A DNA stretch of 64,000 nt from Hazenella coriacea (lineage in GTDB: Bacteria > Bacillota > Bacilli > Thermoactinomycetales > Thermoactinomycetaceae), in the NCBI RefSeq assembly GCF_004341825.1, contig NZ_SMAG01000003.1:124001-188000 (forward strand), written 5' to 3'. This document shows, in pieces, positions 34,567 through 45,618 of this stretch (its first letter is position 1; every line of letters starts with the position of its first letter). A program made the translations under genes and the position numbers. The notes beneath the pieces were generated by a model. That model had not been told where the DNA came from. It ran no database searches and saw only the letters and a program-made list of their open reading frames with translations.

Positions 34567-35706
34567 TTATTCAAGGAAATCTTTTAACCGCTTGCTTCGA
34601 CTTGGATGCCGTAACTTCCGAAGTGCTTTAGCTTCAATTTGCCGGATCCGCTCACGAGTTACACCAAATACTTTTCCTACTTCCTCAAGAGTACGTGTTC
34701 GTCCATCATCCAAGCCAAAACGTAAGCGTAGTACGTTTTCTTCCCGCTCTGACAATGTGTCCAGAACATCTTTTAATTGCTCTTTAAGAAGCTCATAGGC
34801 GGCAGCATCTGCTGGGGCTTGAGCATCGTCATCAGGAATAAAATCGCCAAGATGAGAGTCGTCTTCCTCCCCAATCGGGGTCTCTAAGGAGACAGGTTCT
34901 TGTGCAATCTTCATAATCTCACGTACTTTTTCGGGAGTAAGTGCCATCTCGATTGCAATCTCTTCTGGAGAAGGTTCTCTTCCTAACTCTTGAAGTAGTT
35001 GTCGAGATACACGAATCAACTTATTAATGGTTTCCACCATGTGTACGGGAATCCGAATGGTTCGGGCTTGGTCTGCAATTGCACGGGTAATAGCTTGCCG
35101 AATCCACCATGTTGCATAAGTACTGAACTTAAACCCTTTACGATAGTCAAACTTTTCTACTGCTTTGAGTAGCCCCATGTTCCCCTCTTGAATTAAATCC
35201 AAAAAGAGCATTCCACGACCTACGTATCTTTTTGCGATACTCACAACGAGTCTTAAGTTGGCTTCAGCCAGTCTCTTCTTTGCTTCTTCGTCATGTTCTT
35301 CAATTCTTATGGCCAATTCAACTTCTTCTTCAGCTGATAATAAGGGGACACGTCCAATCTCTTTTAGATACATACGAACAGGATCGTTGATTTTAACCCC
35401 CGGAGGAACACTGAGATCTTCCTCCATATATTTATCACTGTGATCTTCCCCCATATATTTATCACTGTGATCATCATCTTCTTCAGAAAACCCATCATTA
35501 TCTTCATTTAGAACTTCAATACCTTGCTCTGTTAGTTGTTCAAAAAACTCATCGATCTGTTGGGAGTCTTGCTCATATGGAGCTAATTTATCCATGATTA
35601 CTTTATAAGTAAGAGCTCCTGATTTTTTACCAACTTCAGTAAGCCGATCCTTCACTTGATCTAAAGAGAGTTCCAACTCAGTATCTAAGTTTTGTTCGTT
35701 CGCCAA
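34567..35706 (-). CDS. sigA: RNA polymerase primary sigma factor SigA (RpoD)
   Basis: 379 residues. Region 1.1 occupies the N-terminus, then region 1.2 ([20 protein letters not shown]), region 2 with [20 protein letters not shown] and [20 protein letters not shown] (-10 recognition), region 3 ([20 protein letters not shown]) and region 4 with [20 protein letters not shown] (-35 recognition). This is the housekeeping sigma factor. It lies 31 bases after dnaG, as in the classic rpsU-dnaG-rpoD operon. Odd: a 9-residue tandem repeat HSDKYM(G/E)ED near residue 85 extends the acidic linker before region 1.2. Confidence 0.98.
   Translation of the reverse strand: MANEQNLDTELELSLDQVKDRLTEVGKKSGALTYKVIMDKLAPYEQDSQQIDEFFEQLTEQGIEVLNEDNDGFSEEDDDHSDKYMGEDHSDKYMEEDLSVPPGVKINDPVRMYLKEIGRVPLLSAEEEVELAIRIEEHDEEAKKRLAEANLRLVVSIAKRYVGRGMLFLDLIQEGNMGLLKAVEKFDYRKGFKFSTYATWWIRQAITRAIADQARTIRIPVHMVETINKLIRVSRQLLQELGREPSPEEIAIEMALTPEKVREIMKIAQEPVSLETPIGEEDDSHLGDFIPDDDAQAPADAAAYELLKEQLKDVLDTLSEREENVLRLRFGLDDGRTRTLEEVGKVFGVTRERIRQIEAKALRKLRHPSRSKRLKDFLE
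35424..35472 (-). repeat. In-frame tandem duplication, 27-bp period, in sigA
   Basis: Two identical 22-bp copies starting with CCATATATTTATCACTG on the plus strand begin at 35424 and 35451. They encode [18 protein letters not shown] in the acidic linker between regions 1.1 and 1.2. Near-identity at DNA level indicates a recent duplication. Confidence 0.9.
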
Positions 35707-35737
35707 AGTATGTTTCCTCCTTTCTGATGAACCGTTT

Positions 35738-37570
35738 TTATGTCCGCATCTGTAGTTGTTTTCTCAGCTGGTTAATTTCAATAGATAGCTGGGCGGCTTT
35801 AACATGTTCATCAGCTCTCGTTAATTGTTCAACCATTTTCTCTTTTTTCTCAATCTCTTTAAGTACAGGATAACTTTGGATATGCCAAGCATAGTCATTC
35901 AAGGCGTCCTCTGATACCTCTTCTGGTAGGTCCAACATCGCCAATTCACTAGCTTTCGGGATTAACGATGGATCTTTAAGAGTACTAATAAACCTTCCCA
36001 CATCATCGGGAACATCTTGTTCGTAATAAGCATATAGATATGCAGCTAAGGCCGCGTATACTTCCATGTGAAATTCAGCGCCTACATGCTTTTTCGCCCA
36101 TTGAGTAATATATTTGCTTCGCATCATATAAGCAACTAAATACATCTCTGATTTCTCAGCCATTGACATTTTCCGTAAGCCGAGCATGTGTTTGCTATGC
36201 TCACGGTACCCATTATTCCACTTGGCTTGTTCTTTATCCCTATTCTTTTCCCTATTTTTCTTCTTTCGCACTTTTCGTTGCTCTTCTTTAATTGCATCCA
36301 GTGACAAGGAAAATTCTTCAGCCAACTTACGTAAATAATGGTCTTGTTCGATTGCCATAGGTAAATCAGTGATCACATGAATCGCTTCATGTAAATACTG
36401 TAGACGTTGATCTTCATCTTGTAATTGATAGTTCTTTTTTAGACTTTCCAGTTTAAAAGCGGTTAATGATAAAGTCCCAGCTAAAATTTCCTCTTTAAAT
36501 GCATTTCCCCCAAATTCTCGGATATACTCATCTGGATCTTTACCTAAAGGAACTTGTGCAACTTTGATCGTTAACCCATGTTGGCGTAATATCTCCAAAC
36601 CTCGAGCTGCCGCATTCTGTCCTGCTAGGTCAGCATCATAACAAATAATAGCCGATTCAGCATTTCGTCTGATCACCTTTGCTTGATCATCAGTGAGCGA
36701 AGTGCCTTGAGTTGCTACAACCTGATAGATCCCTGATTGCCATGCTGAAATGACATCCATATAACCTTCAAAAAGAATCGCTTGGTCTTCTTTTCGAATA
36801 AAAGTTCGTGCTCGATGTAAGTTAAATAAATGAGTCCCTTTATGAAAAAGTACTGTTTCAGGAGTATTAAGGTATTTAGGACGTCCTTCACCAAGTAATC
36901 TTCCAGCAAAACCTATCACTCTTCCTTGAGAGTCGTGCAAAGGAAACATCAGCCTGTTGCGAAAACGGTCAAAACATCTATGCTGCGATGGGGTATCCTT
37001 TAAAGCGACTAACCCAGCTTTTACAAGAATATCTTCTTGAAAGCCTCTACGAAGTAGAAATGAAAGGAGGAACTCATAAGAAGGAGGTGCATATCCTAGT
37101 TGGAATTCTTCAATTGTCTGTCGAGAAATTTGACGATTTGCCAAATATTTCCGAGCAACATCTCCATGTTTAGTATTTAAAAGGATATGGTGGTAAAGTT
37201 GGGAAGCTAATTTCAAGGCATTTCTTAACTGCCGACGTTCTTCCTCTTCATGATGATCTAAAGATGAGTCTATTTCGGGAAGAGGGATTCCTGCTCGTTC
37301 GGCTAAGTATTGCACTGCTTCAACAAAGGTGAGTTGTTCGATCTCCATCATAAACTTGATGGTGTCACCACCCACTCCACAGCCAAAACAATGAAAGATT
37401 TGCTTATCTGGCGAAACAGAAAAAGAAGGAGTTCTCTCAGAATGAAAGGGGCATAAACCAAAGTAATTTCTACCGCTTTTTTTTAACTGTACATAAGATT
37501 GAACAATATCTACGATATCGAAGTGTTTACGTACGCGGTCAATCACTTCTTCGGGGATTCTTACTCCCAT
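35738..37570 (-). CDS. dnaG: DNA primase DnaG
   Basis: 610 residues from the ATG at 37570, giving [11 protein letters not shown] like other DnaG proteins (a GTG nine bases upstream is possible). The CHC2 zinc finger shows [13 protein letters not shown] then [10 protein letters not shown] (about 38-65). The TOPRIM catalytic domain contains [17 protein letters not shown] (about 265) and [16 protein letters not shown] (about 307). The C-terminal helicase-binding domain covers the last 150 residues. It makes RNA primers at the fork. No strong ribosome binding site is visible, which is common for dnaG and limits its level. Confidence 0.97.
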   Translation of the reverse strand: MGVRIPEEVIDRVRKHFDIVDIVQSYVQLKKSGRNYFGLCPFHSERTPSFSVSPDKQIFHCFGCGVGGDTIKFMMEIEQLTFVEAVQYLAERAGIPLPEIDSSLDHHEEEERRQLRNALKLASQLYHHILLNTKHGDVARKYLANRQISRQTIEEFQLGYAPPSYEFLLSFLLRRGFQEDILVKAGLVALKDTPSQHRCFDRFRNRLMFPLHDSQGRVIGFAGRLLGEGRPKYLNTPETVLFHKGTHLFNLHRARTFIRKEDQAILFEGYMDVISAWQSGIYQVVATQGTSLTDDQAKVIRRNAESAIICYDADLAGQNAAARGLEILRQHGLTIKVAQVPLGKDPDEYIREFGGNAFKEEILAGTLSLTAFKLESLKKNYQLQDEDQRLQYLHEAIHVITDLPMAIEQDHYLRKLAEEFSLSLDAIKEEQRKVRKKKNREKNRDKEQAKWNNGYREHSKHMLGLRKMSMAEKSEMYLVAYMMRSKYITQWAKKHVGAEFHMEVYAALAAYLYAYYEQDVPDDVGRFISTLKDPSLIPKASELAMLDLPEEVSEDALNDYAWHIQSYPVLKEIEKKEKMVEQLTRADEHVKAAQLSIEINQLRKQLQMRT

Positions 37571-37961
37571 GAAAACCACTGCTTTCTATCCCACCCGAAT
37601 TTTGCACATCCGGAAATGTTTATTTTCCAGAACAACATCTATCTATTCGCCATCATTCGCCAAAGTCCTCCAGAAATTCTTTTCTTTGTTACTGGTAATG
37701 TTTTCTTTAAATCTCAAATTGACCTTTATAAAAATTCTCTATCCTCCTATTCTACATAAAAATAGGTTCTCCTTCTGCAACCTTTTTTTAGTATTTAAAA
37801 GACTAGATCGACTCATCAATTGTCGATTTATGTTTTTTAAATCTTTATACTGGCTGGAGGTTTATTCTGAAGTGAGGACAAAACCTCAAAATAAATTGGC
37901 TTTTGAAATCACTCATAAATAAGATGATCTGTTCTATTACTTATCTTAGAATCCTTTTCAT
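37571..37961. other. Gene-free region upstream of dnaG
   Basis: Nearly 400 AT-rich bases that must contain the dnaG-sigA promoter. On the minus strand there is a strong GGAGG followed after ten bases by a five-codon mini-ORF (near 37657-37640), which might be a leader peptide. No longer coding sequence with codon-like composition is visible on the plus strand. Confidence 0.45.
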
Positions 37962-37986
37962 AAAAAAATACCCGGAAGCATCCGGG
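37962..37986 (-). terminator. Terminator downstream of ppdK
   Basis: Minus-strand CCCGGA-TGCT-TCCGGG followed by TATTTTTTTATG. It lies about 190 bases past the ppdK stop, so the mRNA has a long 3' UTR. Confidence 0.85.
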
Positions 37987-38052
37987 CAAGGGAATTTCTG
38001 CGAAAAACATCACCATTAAAATAATAGCAAGTTGCTGATCAATGTCATTCCT

Positions 38053-38085
38053 ACCACTTGAAGCATGTTCTATGCTTCAAGTGGT
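38053..38085. repeat. Perfect 14-bp inverted repeat in the ppdK 3' region
   Basis: ACCACTTGAAGCAT-GTTCT-ATGCTTCAAGTGGT. No T-run on either side, so it is probably not a terminator by itself; possible mRNA-stabilising 3' hairpin or protein site. Confidence 0.65.
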
Positions 38086-38176
38086 TAGATTTAAGTGTCT
38101 TCGCACGCCATCATGAATTATACCACAAATAATTGCTCTCAGTACCACTATGGGGAACGTTATCTAAACTTCTAGA

Positions 38177-40846
38177 TTACCGATCGATTTCTTCGTCCTT
38201 TGAAGACCGGATGACTGCTTGTGCTGCGGATAATCGTGCCAATGGAACGCGGAATGGTGAACAACTGACATAGTTAAGCCCCGCTTCATGACAAAATTGG
38301 ATGGATCTCTTTTCACCACCATGTTCGCCACAGATACCTGTTTTCAAATTTGGCTTCGTTTTACGCCCCCGCTCTACTCCGATCCGAACCAATTCACCCA
38401 CACCCTCTTGATCCATCACAATAAAGGGGTTTTCCGGGAGGATTTTCTGATCAATATAGGAGTGTAAAAATTTACCTTCTGCATCATCCCGACTATAACC
38501 AAAAGTTGTTTGTGTTAAGTCATTCGTTCCAAATGAAAAGAAATCAGCTTCATTAGCAATTTCTTGTGCCGTAAGTGCAGCACGTGGTACCTCGATCATG
38601 GTTCCTACAGTAAATGAAACGGTAACACCTGTTTGTTTTTGAACTCGTTCTGCTACCTGGAAAACCAATGCTCTCATTTGTTTTAATTCATTTACATGTC
38701 CCACTAATGGAATCATGATTTCTGGTTCTACTGGACTCCCTTTTTGGACACACTCAGTAGCTGCTAACAGAATCGCTTCCACTTGCATTTCATAAATCTC
38801 TGGATAAATCATACCTAAGCGGCAACCTCGATGCCCCAACATCGGATTAAATTCATGTAGAGAACGAACTTTACGAAGCAAAGCTTCTTTGCGGAGCAAC
38901 TCTCTATGATCTGCTTGAGGATCCATTTGCATTTTGGTTATTTCCACCAATAACTCTTCCATGTTGGGTAGAAACTCATGCAATGGAGGATCTAACAAAC
39001 GAATATTCACTGGGAGCCCAGCCATCACATCAAAAATCTCTTTGAAATCATTTTGCTGAACAGGTAATAACTTTTGTAGTGCCTCTGTTCTCTCTTCTAA
39101 AGTTTCGGCAAGAATCATCTGTTGCACAATCGGAATACGAGTCGGTTCCATAAACATGTGTTCGGTGCGACATAATCCAATTCCTTCTGCCCCTAACTCT
39201 CGCGCTTTAGAAGAATCATTGGGGTTATCAGCATTCGCACGAACCTGTAAGGTACGAACCTCATCCGCCCAACTGAGGAGCTCTTTAAATTCATCCGATA
39301 ACTCAGGATCAATCAGTGGCACTTCCCCTTTCATTACTTTACCTGTACTACCATCAATGGAAAGAAGGTCTCCCTCACTTAGTTTCAAATCACCCACATA
39401 AACCTCTTTTTGACGAAGATCTATTTTTAACTGTTCACATCCACAGACACAAGCTTTTCCCATGCCTCTAGCAACAACTGCCGCATGACTGGTCATTCCA
39501 CCACGACTGGTTAAAATCCCTTGTGCAGCTAAAATTCCATGGATATCTTCAGGTGTGGTTTCTGGACGGACAAGGATTACTGCTTCTCCATGATTTGCTT
39601 TCTTTTCGGCATCATCTGCATCAAAAACGATTTGACCTGAAGCAGCTCCTGGTGAAGCTGGAAGTCCTTTAGCAATCACATCTAATTGCGCCTCTGGATC
39701 TAGGCGTCTGTGTAGCATTTGATCCAATTGATCTGGATCAATCCGTAATAGTGCTTGATGCTGATCAATAATTCCTTCACGCACTAAACTAACAGCAATT
39801 TTCACAGCTGCCTGTGCTGTCCGTTTACCCGCACGTGTCTGTAATATATATAACCGTCCTCTTTCAACTGTAAACTCGATATCCTGCATATCTTTATAAT
39901 GTTGTTCCAGTTGCTCACTAATCTCTTGAAACTGCTTATAAATTTCTGGCATCTCTAATCGAAGTTGATGAATTTCTTGTGGAGTTCTGACACCAGCCAC
40001 AACATCTTCTCCTTGGGCATTGATCAAGAACTCACCATACAACTCATTCTCACCAGTTGAAGGATTTCTTGTAAAAGCTACCCCTGTTCCAGAGTCATTT
40101 CCCATATTACCAAAAACCATTAATTGGATATTCACAGCGGTACCCAGATCATCAGGAATTTGGTGGATTTTACGATATATCTTCGCACGCTGATTGTTCC
40201 AAGATTTAAAGACAGCCGTAATCGCTTGTTTGAGTTGCATATTAGGATCTTGAGGAAATTCTGTATCGGTCCGTTTAGCGATTAATCTTTTAAATTCCTT
40301 GATTACCCATTTCCAATCTTCCGCTGTTAACTCTGTATCTTGCGAAACACCTTTATTCTCCTTACATTGGTTAATAATCATTTCAAAGTGATAATGATCT
40401 ACTCCAAGTACGACATCACCAAACATTTGAATAAAGCGTCGATAACAATCATACGCAAAACGTGGATTTTGTGTTAGCTCTTTTAATCCCTCTGTGGTTT
40501 GATCATTTAATCCCAGATTAAGAATCGTATCCATCATCCCAGGCATAGAAAAAACAGAGCCTGAACGAACTGAGACGAGCAAGGGATTTTTCACATCCCC
40601 CAAAACTTTTCCCGATTCTTTTTCCAATTGTTTGATTGCTGAGCCTACTTGTTCCATTAATTCGGTGGATAAGCTTTCCCTCGAATCATAAAAGTCCTTA
40701 CATGCTTCTGTGGAGATGGTAAAGCCAGGAGGAACAGGTAAATTCACATTCGTCATTTCTGCTAAATTTGCCCCTTTACCTCCCAGAAGCTTTCTCATGT
40801 CAGCGCGACCTTCCCGAAACAAATAGACCATTTTTTTGTTGGTCAT
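38177..40846 (-). CDS. ppdK: Pyruvate, phosphate dikinase
   Basis: 889 residues. The ATP-grasp N-terminal domain includes [20 protein letters not shown] (about 67-86). The swivelling phosphohistidine domain has [20 protein letters not shown] (about 447-466) with catalytic His and the regulatory Thr two residues before it (TSHAA). The C-terminal PEP/pyruvate barrel contains [20 protein letters not shown] and the CGEHGG cysteine motif. It converts pyruvate, ATP and Pi to PEP, AMP and PPi (gluconeogenic or glycolytic). Start overlaps the yqfL stop (ATGA), so the regulator and target are translationally coupled. Confidence 0.97.
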   Translation of the reverse strand: MTNKKMVYLFREGRADMRKLLGGKGANLAEMTNVNLPVPPGFTISTEACKDFYDSRESLSTELMEQVGSAIKQLEKESGKVLGDVKNPLLVSVRSGSVFSMPGMMDTILNLGLNDQTTEGLKELTQNPRFAYDCYRRFIQMFGDVVLGVDHYHFEMIINQCKENKGVSQDTELTAEDWKWVIKEFKRLIAKRTDTEFPQDPNMQLKQAITAVFKSWNNQRAKIYRKIHQIPDDLGTAVNIQLMVFGNMGNDSGTGVAFTRNPSTGENELYGEFLINAQGEDVVAGVRTPQEIHQLRLEMPEIYKQFQEISEQLEQHYKDMQDIEFTVERGRLYILQTRAGKRTAQAAVKIAVSLVREGIIDQHQALLRIDPDQLDQMLHRRLDPEAQLDVIAKGLPASPGAASGQIVFDADDAEKKANHGEAVILVRPETTPEDIHGILAAQGILTSRGGMTSHAAVVARGMGKACVCGCEQLKIDLRQKEVYVGDLKLSEGDLLSIDGSTGKVMKGEVPLIDPELSDEFKELLSWADEVRTLQVRANADNPNDSSKARELGAEGIGLCRTEHMFMEPTRIPIVQQMILAETLEERTEALQKLLPVQQNDFKEIFDVMAGLPVNIRLLDPPLHEFLPNMEELLVEITKMQMDPQADHRELLRKEALLRKVRSLHEFNPMLGHRGCRLGMIYPEIYEMQVEAILLAATECVQKGSPVEPEIMIPLVGHVNELKQMRALVFQVAERVQKQTGVTVSFTVGTMIEVPRAALTAQEIANEADFFSFGTNDLTQTTFGYSRDDAEGKFLHSYIDQKILPENPFIVMDQEGVGELVRIGVERGRKTKPNLKTGICGEHGGEKRSIQFCHEAGLNYVSCSPFRVPLARLSAAQAVIRSSKDEEIDR

Positions 40847-41673
40847 ACCATGTTTCCTCCTTTTTTGAACATATCTAAGATAATATTGGCAGTTTCTTCT
40901 ACTGCTTTATTGGAAACGTCAATCAACGGACAACCAACACGACGAATCACTTTTTCTGCATACTCTAGCTCTTCAAGAATTCGCTCTAAATTTGCATAGT
41001 TGGCTCCCGATAATAGCCCCAGTGATTTCAGACGTTCACGACGAATGTTATTTAATTGATTCGGATCAATCGTCAATCCCACACACTTACTGGCCGGAAT
41101 TAAGTATAATTCATCTGGTGGATCCACTTCAGGCACTAGTGGTACATTAGCCACCTTTAATCGCTTATGTGCTAAATACATGGAAAGAGGGGTCTTGGAT
41201 GTGCGTGAAACACCAATCAGAACCACATCTGCACTTAGTAATCCCCTAGGATCTCGACCATCGTCATACTTAACCGCGAACTCAATGGCCTCCACCTTTT
41301 TGAAGTAGTCATCATCCAATTTGTGAAGTAAACCTGGTTCATATCGTGGGTCTTTTTGAAATAAACCAGCTAAACCATCAATCATGGGGCCCATAATATC
41401 TACATAAGGAACCCCTTTCAGATTCGCTTCCTTTTTGATTAATCTCTGTAATTCAGGCACAACTAAAGTGAATACAATCAAAGCATTTTCTTCTTTGGCA
41501 GCTTGTACCGTTTCAACGATCGTATCACGGTCCATGACATAAGGGATCCGGCGCACTTCAATATTTTCCCCATTAAACTGACTCGATGCTGCTCGCACTA
41601 CAAACTCTGCCGTTTCACCTACTGAATCAGATACCACATATACAATCGGATGAAAATCTTTCATAGGTATCAT
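40843..41673 (-). CDS. yqfL: PPDK regulatory protein: bifunctional ADP-dependent kinase / Pi-dependent pyrophosphorylase
   Basis: 276 residues of the DUF299/PDRP family. Features: [18 protein letters not shown] at the N-terminus and the P-loop-like [19 protein letters not shown] (about 152-170). It phosphorylates and dephosphorylates the PPDK threonine next to the catalytic histidine, switching PPDK off and on. Here the target is the very next gene, with overlapping codons. In B. subtilis yqfL follows ccpN but ppdK is absent, so this operon gives the family's role directly. GGAGTGAATG near the start. Confidence 0.95.
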   Translation of the reverse strand: MIPMKDFHPIVYVVSDSVGETAEFVVRAASSQFNGENIEVRRIPYVMDRDTIVETVQAAKEENALIVFTLVVPELQRLIKKEANLKGVPYVDIMGPMIDGLAGLFQKDPRYEPGLLHKLDDDYFKKVEAIEFAVKYDDGRDPRGLLSADVVLIGVSRTSKTPLSMYLAHKRLKVANVPLVPEVDPPDELYLIPASKCVGLTIDPNQLNNIRRERLKSLGLLSGANYANLERILEELEYAEKVIRRVGCPLIDVSNKAVEETANIILDMFKKGGNMV

Positions 41674-41685
41674 TCACTCCTCCCC

Positions 41686-42324
41686 TTACACTTCAACTGA
41701 TTGTCCTAGTTCAACAAATGCTCTCACCAATGTTGTTTTACTGATACGACCCATCACTTCTAACTCATTGGGGTGGTTATGAAAGGGGCGAACTACAGGC
41801 AAAGAGTCCACCTGATGCCTCATCATTTGTACTGCGGCATGGTATAACGTATCCTCAGGTAGACAAGTGACGATATTAGGCATGCGAGACATGATAACTC
41901 CCACTGGAACAGTGGTTAAATCTTGCTTTCCCATAGTCACTTGTAACAAATCTTTTCTAGAGATAACACCAGCGAGTTGCCCTTCATTCTTCGTAACATA
42001 AAGAGAACCCACATCTTCCAAAAACATGGTACAAATCGCATCATAAACCGATGACTCTTCTTTCACGACAATGGGTAACGATTTATAATCTTTGACGTAT
42101 AAGTTGCGGACATGTTCACCTAGTAACTGATTTGCAGTTTTCCCTGAGTAAAAATAGCCTACACGAGGTCGGGCATCCAAAAATCCCGCCATGGTTAGTA
42201 TGGCTAAATCTGGACGTAGAGTTGCACGCGTTAATTGGAGTTTTTCAGCAATCTGTTCTCCAGTAATCGGTCCCTCAGCTTTCACAATCTCAAGGATCTT
42301 TTCTTGGCGCTTCGATAGCTCGAT
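41686..42324 (-). CDS. ccpN: CcpN-type transcriptional repressor (HTH + two CBS domains), apparent ATC start
   Basis: Helix-turn-helix PITGEQIAEKLQLTRATLRP and two CBS domains (about 85-140 and 150-205) give the CcpN/YqzB architecture, the repressor of gluconeogenic genes (gapB, pckA, sr1) in B. subtilis. The first ATG/GTG/TTG in frame is a GTG at 42285 with no ribosome binding site; it would cut off the conserved start of the HTH. Homology continues upstream as IELSKRQEKILEIV, and AGGAGG (42339-42334) stands exactly nine bases before an ATC codon at 42324. I therefore annotate from ATC, giving 212 residues as in B. subtilis. Confidence 0.88.
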   Translation of the reverse strand: MELSKRQEKILEIVKAEGPITGEQIAEKLQLTRATLRPDLAILTMAGFLDARPRVGYFYSGKTANQLLGEHVRNLYVKDYKSLPIVVKEESSVYDAICTMFLEDVGSLYVTKNEGQLAGVISRKDLLQVTMGKQDLTTVPVGVIMSRMPNIVTCLPEDTLYHAAVQMMRHQVDSLPVVRPFHNHPNELEVMGRISKTTLVRAFVELGQSVEV

Positions 42325-42333
42325 CTTGCTGCA

Positions 42334-42339
42334 CCTCCT
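42334..42339 (-). promoter_or_regulatory. Ribosome binding site of ccpN that points to an ATC start codon
   Basis: AGGAGG on the minus strand. The codons after it read TGC AGC AAG ATC GAG CTA TCG, with no ATG, GTG or TTG for 48 bases. The spacing to ATC (nine bases) is optimal. Confidence 0.6.
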
Positions 42340-42591
42340 ATATGTAGTAGAACAGCATTTAAATATGACATACTTTTTAGCGCATTTTTCATATATAGTA
42401 TATAATATTTATCGCAGATCTTTCCACTCTAAGTTTTTAATGAAAGGATCATTTTGGAGATTACATGATAAATTTTCCCTTTTATTTCTAATATAGTAGA
42501 ACGACTTTGCTTTTAAAAAGGACTTCTCCTTTTTCTGTCCTTTCCATAAAATTCAACTAAATAGACGGATTCATTTAATTTTATAAATCAC

Positions 42592-42632
42592 TTATTCACA
42601 AGCTGTGGATAACATGTGAATAATGTGGATAA
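42592..42632. promoter_or_regulatory. Cluster of four DnaA-box-like 9-mers
   Basis: TTATTCACA (42592), TGTGGATAA (42604), TGTGAATAA (42615) and TGTGGATAA (42624). The consensus DnaA box is TTATCCACA, i.e. TGTGGATAA on the other strand; two boxes are perfect and two differ at one position. Three are in one orientation with spacings of 11 and 9 bases. They lie in an AT-rich, otherwise gene-free stretch of about 450 bp (42345-42798) upstream of ccpN. Confidence 0.75.
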
Positions 42633-42772
42633 TTATATTTTTAATGAATGTTTCTTATGATTTTATGACAATAAATGATTAAACTCCTACGAAGCCTATC
42701 ACCATTCAGTTTCAGAAATGTTACAAAAGTATCATTGAAAAATCATTGGATGCGAATCAATAAATATCCAAC

Positions 42773-42803
42773 AAAAAATAGCTCACGAATCAAGTGAGCT
42801 ATT
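42773..42803 (-). terminator. Terminator overlapping the stop codon of an acetyltransferase gene
   Basis: Minus-strand AATAGCTCAC-TTGATTC-GTGAGCTATT followed by TTTTG; the left arm contains the TAG stop of the gene. Confidence 0.85.
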
Positions 42804-43353
42804 TGGAGTCAATTGCTTGATATTGATCTTTAGTTAAACCGTAGATGACAAGGTTATGAAATCGATTGTAAAGCCATTCGCCATCCTTGATTATACCTTC
42901 TTGCTTAAACCCTAGACGCTCCGGAATCAACCTACTTTTATGATTCTCTTCTCCACAACGAATCTCAATACGGTGTAGATCATATTCCCGAAAGCCGATC
43001 TCAATCAGTGCACGACATGCCCTTGTCATGATTCCTTTTCCTTGAGCATCCTTGGATAGCCAATAACCGATTGAGCTTGAGCGATTTCGTTGACAAATCT
43101 TATGGAAGCCAATAATTCCAACAATCTCACCCTTGTAACTAATCCCTGTGGAAAAACCATCTTCATTCGCAAAGCTCTGTAGCCACATCTGAATAACTGT
43201 AACCGAATCTTCCACTGACTTTGTCGAATCTACCCATGGTAACCATTCACGAAGATGGGAACGATTCTTGTCGATGAGTTGGTATATTACAGGTGCATCT
43301 TTTTTCTGTAGCAAAACGAGCGAAAGTTCATCATCAATAAAATAAGAAAACAT
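42799..43353 (-). CDS. GNAT acetyltransferase, RimJ/RimL (YdaF-like) type
   Basis: 184 residues. Motifs: VIYQLIDKNRSHLREWLPWV, IGIIGFHKI-like GEIVGIIGFHKICQRNRSSS, GYWLSKDAQGKGIMTRACRA (acetyl-CoA site) and HRIEIRCGEENHKSRLIPER. It resembles B. subtilis YdaF/YjcK ribosomal-protein serine acetyltransferases. A 177-base spacer (43354-43530) follows towards glyS, with no gene seen in it. Confidence 0.85.
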   Translation of the reverse strand: MFSYFIDDELSLVLLQKKDAPVIYQLIDKNRSHLREWLPWVDSTKSVEDSVTVIQMWLQSFANEDGFSTGISYKGEIVGIIGFHKICQRNRSSSIGYWLSKDAQGKGIMTRACRALIEIGFREYDLHRIEIRCGEENHKSRLIPERLGFKQEGIIKDGEWLYNRFHNLVIYGLTKDQYQAIDSK

Positions 43354-43530
43354 TTTTCATTTTTCCCCATCTATAAATTTTATAAGTAAATTCTATTCGA
43401 TGAAGGCAAAGACGAGGCAACTCTTCTTTGAGAGACTTCTATGCCTTTTTCCTCCTCCCAGAATCAAAGAGTGGAGCAGACTTCTCCTCTTCTTTGCAAG
43501 GTACAAACTCAAACTGATTCTCACCTGTTT

Positions 43531-45618
43531 TTAAGAAGGAAAAACCAAATGTTCAAAGGAAGCAAATCGCTTCACTAAGTTCGTAATTTCTTTTAATAAA
43601 GCGAGTCGATTTTGTCTCACTTGTTCATCTTCAACCATTACCATCACATGATCAAAGAAAGAGTGAATTTCTGGAACCATGTGTACTAATGCTTGATACA
43701 TAGCGGCTGAGTTTTGCTGTTCAAAGGCAACAAGATAGTCTGTCTTTGCTTCTTGATAAGATTTATAAAGGCTTTGTTCACTAGGTTCCAACAATCCTGA
43801 TGGAGATAGTTCTACTTCACTTGCTTTCTCGGCTAAGTTGGCTGTACGGGTAAACCCTTCCACTTCATGTTTAAATGCTTCTCGTTCAAGCTGTCCCATC
43901 AGTACTTTCGCCTTTTCTAAGATCGATACAGGATGATTAATCCCAGCTGCTAACACTGCATCGATCACATCATAACGAATCTGCTCTTCCTGTAACACAG
44001 CCTTGATCCGAAGAGCAAAGAAATGCTCCAGATCGTTTTCCACGGTTTCTCTCTCTTCTTTAAGTAATCCATCTGATTCCAACTGATTTAGGGAATGTTG
44101 GATTAAGTCAGAGAGACTAAGCGTAAAACGATTCTCTTGTAGTAAAACTTGTACAATTGCAGCTGCACGACGACGTAATCCATATGGATCTTGGGAACCT
44201 GTAGGCTGAATTCCAATTCCAAAACTAGATGTGATGGAGTCCATCTTATCGGCAATCGAAAGAACAGAACCAATCATACTCTTTGGAATCTCGTCCCCAT
44301 GGATCCGAGGATATTGATATTCTAAAATGGCATTGGCCACCTGAGAGGCTTCTTTAGCGTGTAACGCATAGATTTGCCCCATAATTCCCTCTAACTCTGG
44401 AAATTCATTTACAATCTGTGTCGCTAAACTAAACTTGTTAATCTCCGCAGCCCGTTGAAGATGCGTAAGATTCTCCTCATCCAAACCTACTTGTTGTGCA
44501 ATCATCATCGCTAGCTTCTGTACTCGACGAGAACGATCACCAATGGAACCCAACTCCTCTTGGAAAACAATCGAATCTAATTTCTCCACAGCATCTTGAA
44601 TCGGTAATTTAAGATCTTCTTCAAAAAAGAAGCGCGCATCTGCCAAACGTGCTCTAAGTACTTTTTCATTTCCTTTCGCAACCAATTCTAAGCCATGATC
44701 GTTTCCGTTTCGAACAGTGACAAAGTATGGGAGAAGCTCACCTTGCTCATTTTCGACTGAAAAATAACGTTGGTGCTCTTTCATTGTGGTGATCAATACA
44801 GACTTTGGCAACAATAAATATTCTTTTTCAAAGCTTCCACTAAGAGCTGTTGGATATTCGACTAAATACGTAATCTCTTCCAACAATTCCTCATCGACAG
44901 GAATCGACCAATGGTTTTCTTGTTCCAATTCTTTTAACTGGTTTAAAATCAATTCTCTTCGCTCAGTAGCATCTGCAATCACAAACTGTTCACGCATGAT
45001 CTCTATATATTTGGACGGCTCAGGGATCATCACATCACTACCAAGAAAGCGATGTCCTTTTGAGAGATTACCAGCGGTCACGCCTGCCCACTCAACAGGA
45101 AGCACTTCTTTACCATATAGACAAACGATCCAGCGAACAGGGCGAATAAAGCGAGTTTTGTTAGTTCCCCAACGCATGGTTTTAGGGAAATGTAATCCTT
45201 GAAAAACTTTGTGGATTTCTTTATTCAATTGGTCTACTGTTTTGGCCCCTGGTTGATGAATTTTCGCAAATACATACTGCACACCCTTTAACTCTTTTAA
45301 CACCAGTTGTTCAGTAGATACCCCTTGTTTTCGAGCAAACCCTTCTGCTGCCTTACTCCAATCTCCATCTGCTGTTTTGGCAATCCGAGCTGCTGGTCCT
45401 TTTACTTCATCCTCAAAGTCGGCTTGGTGATCAGCTACATCTTGCACGAACACGGTTAAACGCCTTGGTGTCGCAAATGTACGAATCTCTCCATATTCGA
45501 TCCGCTCATGGATCAACCATTCTTCTATTTTGCTTGCTAATTGTTGGATTGCATCCGTAACGAAACGAGCTGGAATCTCCTCACAGCCCATTTCTAATAG
45601 AAAATCTTTTTTACTCAT
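43531..45618 (-). CDS. glyS: Glycyl-tRNA synthetase beta subunit
   Basis: 695 residues, the standard length. Starts [18 protein letters not shown] and includes ETMKWGxx-like [19 protein letters not shown] and the HD-like region with [20 protein letters not shown] (about 465). The beta subunit binds tRNA-Gly for the alpha2beta2 enzyme. It overlaps glyQ by 8 bases, ensuring equal subunit synthesis. Confidence 0.98.
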   Translation of the reverse strand: MSKKDFLLEMGCEEIPARFVTDAIQQLASKIEEWLIHERIEYGEIRTFATPRRLTVFVQDVADHQADFEDEVKGPAARIAKTADGDWSKAAEGFARKQGVSTEQLVLKELKGVQYVFAKIHQPGAKTVDQLNKEIHKVFQGLHFPKTMRWGTNKTRFIRPVRWIVCLYGKEVLPVEWAGVTAGNLSKGHRFLGSDVMIPEPSKYIEIMREQFVIADATERRELILNQLKELEQENHWSIPVDEELLEEITYLVEYPTALSGSFEKEYLLLPKSVLITTMKEHQRYFSVENEQGELLPYFVTVRNGNDHGLELVAKGNEKVLRARLADARFFFEEDLKLPIQDAVEKLDSIVFQEELGSIGDRSRRVQKLAMMIAQQVGLDEENLTHLQRAAEINKFSLATQIVNEFPELEGIMGQIYALHAKEASQVANAILEYQYPRIHGDEIPKSMIGSVLSIADKMDSITSSFGIGIQPTGSQDPYGLRRRAAAIVQVLLQENRFTLSLSDLIQHSLNQLESDGLLKEERETVENDLEHFFALRIKAVLQEEQIRYDVIDAVLAAGINHPVSILEKAKVLMGQLEREAFKHEVEGFTRTANLAEKASEVELSPSGLLEPSEQSLYKSYQEAKTDYLVAFEQQNSAAMYQALVHMVPEIHSFFDHVMVMVEDEQVRQNRLALLKEITNLVKRFASFEHLVFPS

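Noticed and set aside
37569-37922. Open frame of 117 codons on the plus strand upstream of dnaG
   Set aside because: AT-rich, Phe/Leu/Ser-heavy translation, no ribosome binding site, overlaps the dnaG start; looks like chance frame in a promoter region.
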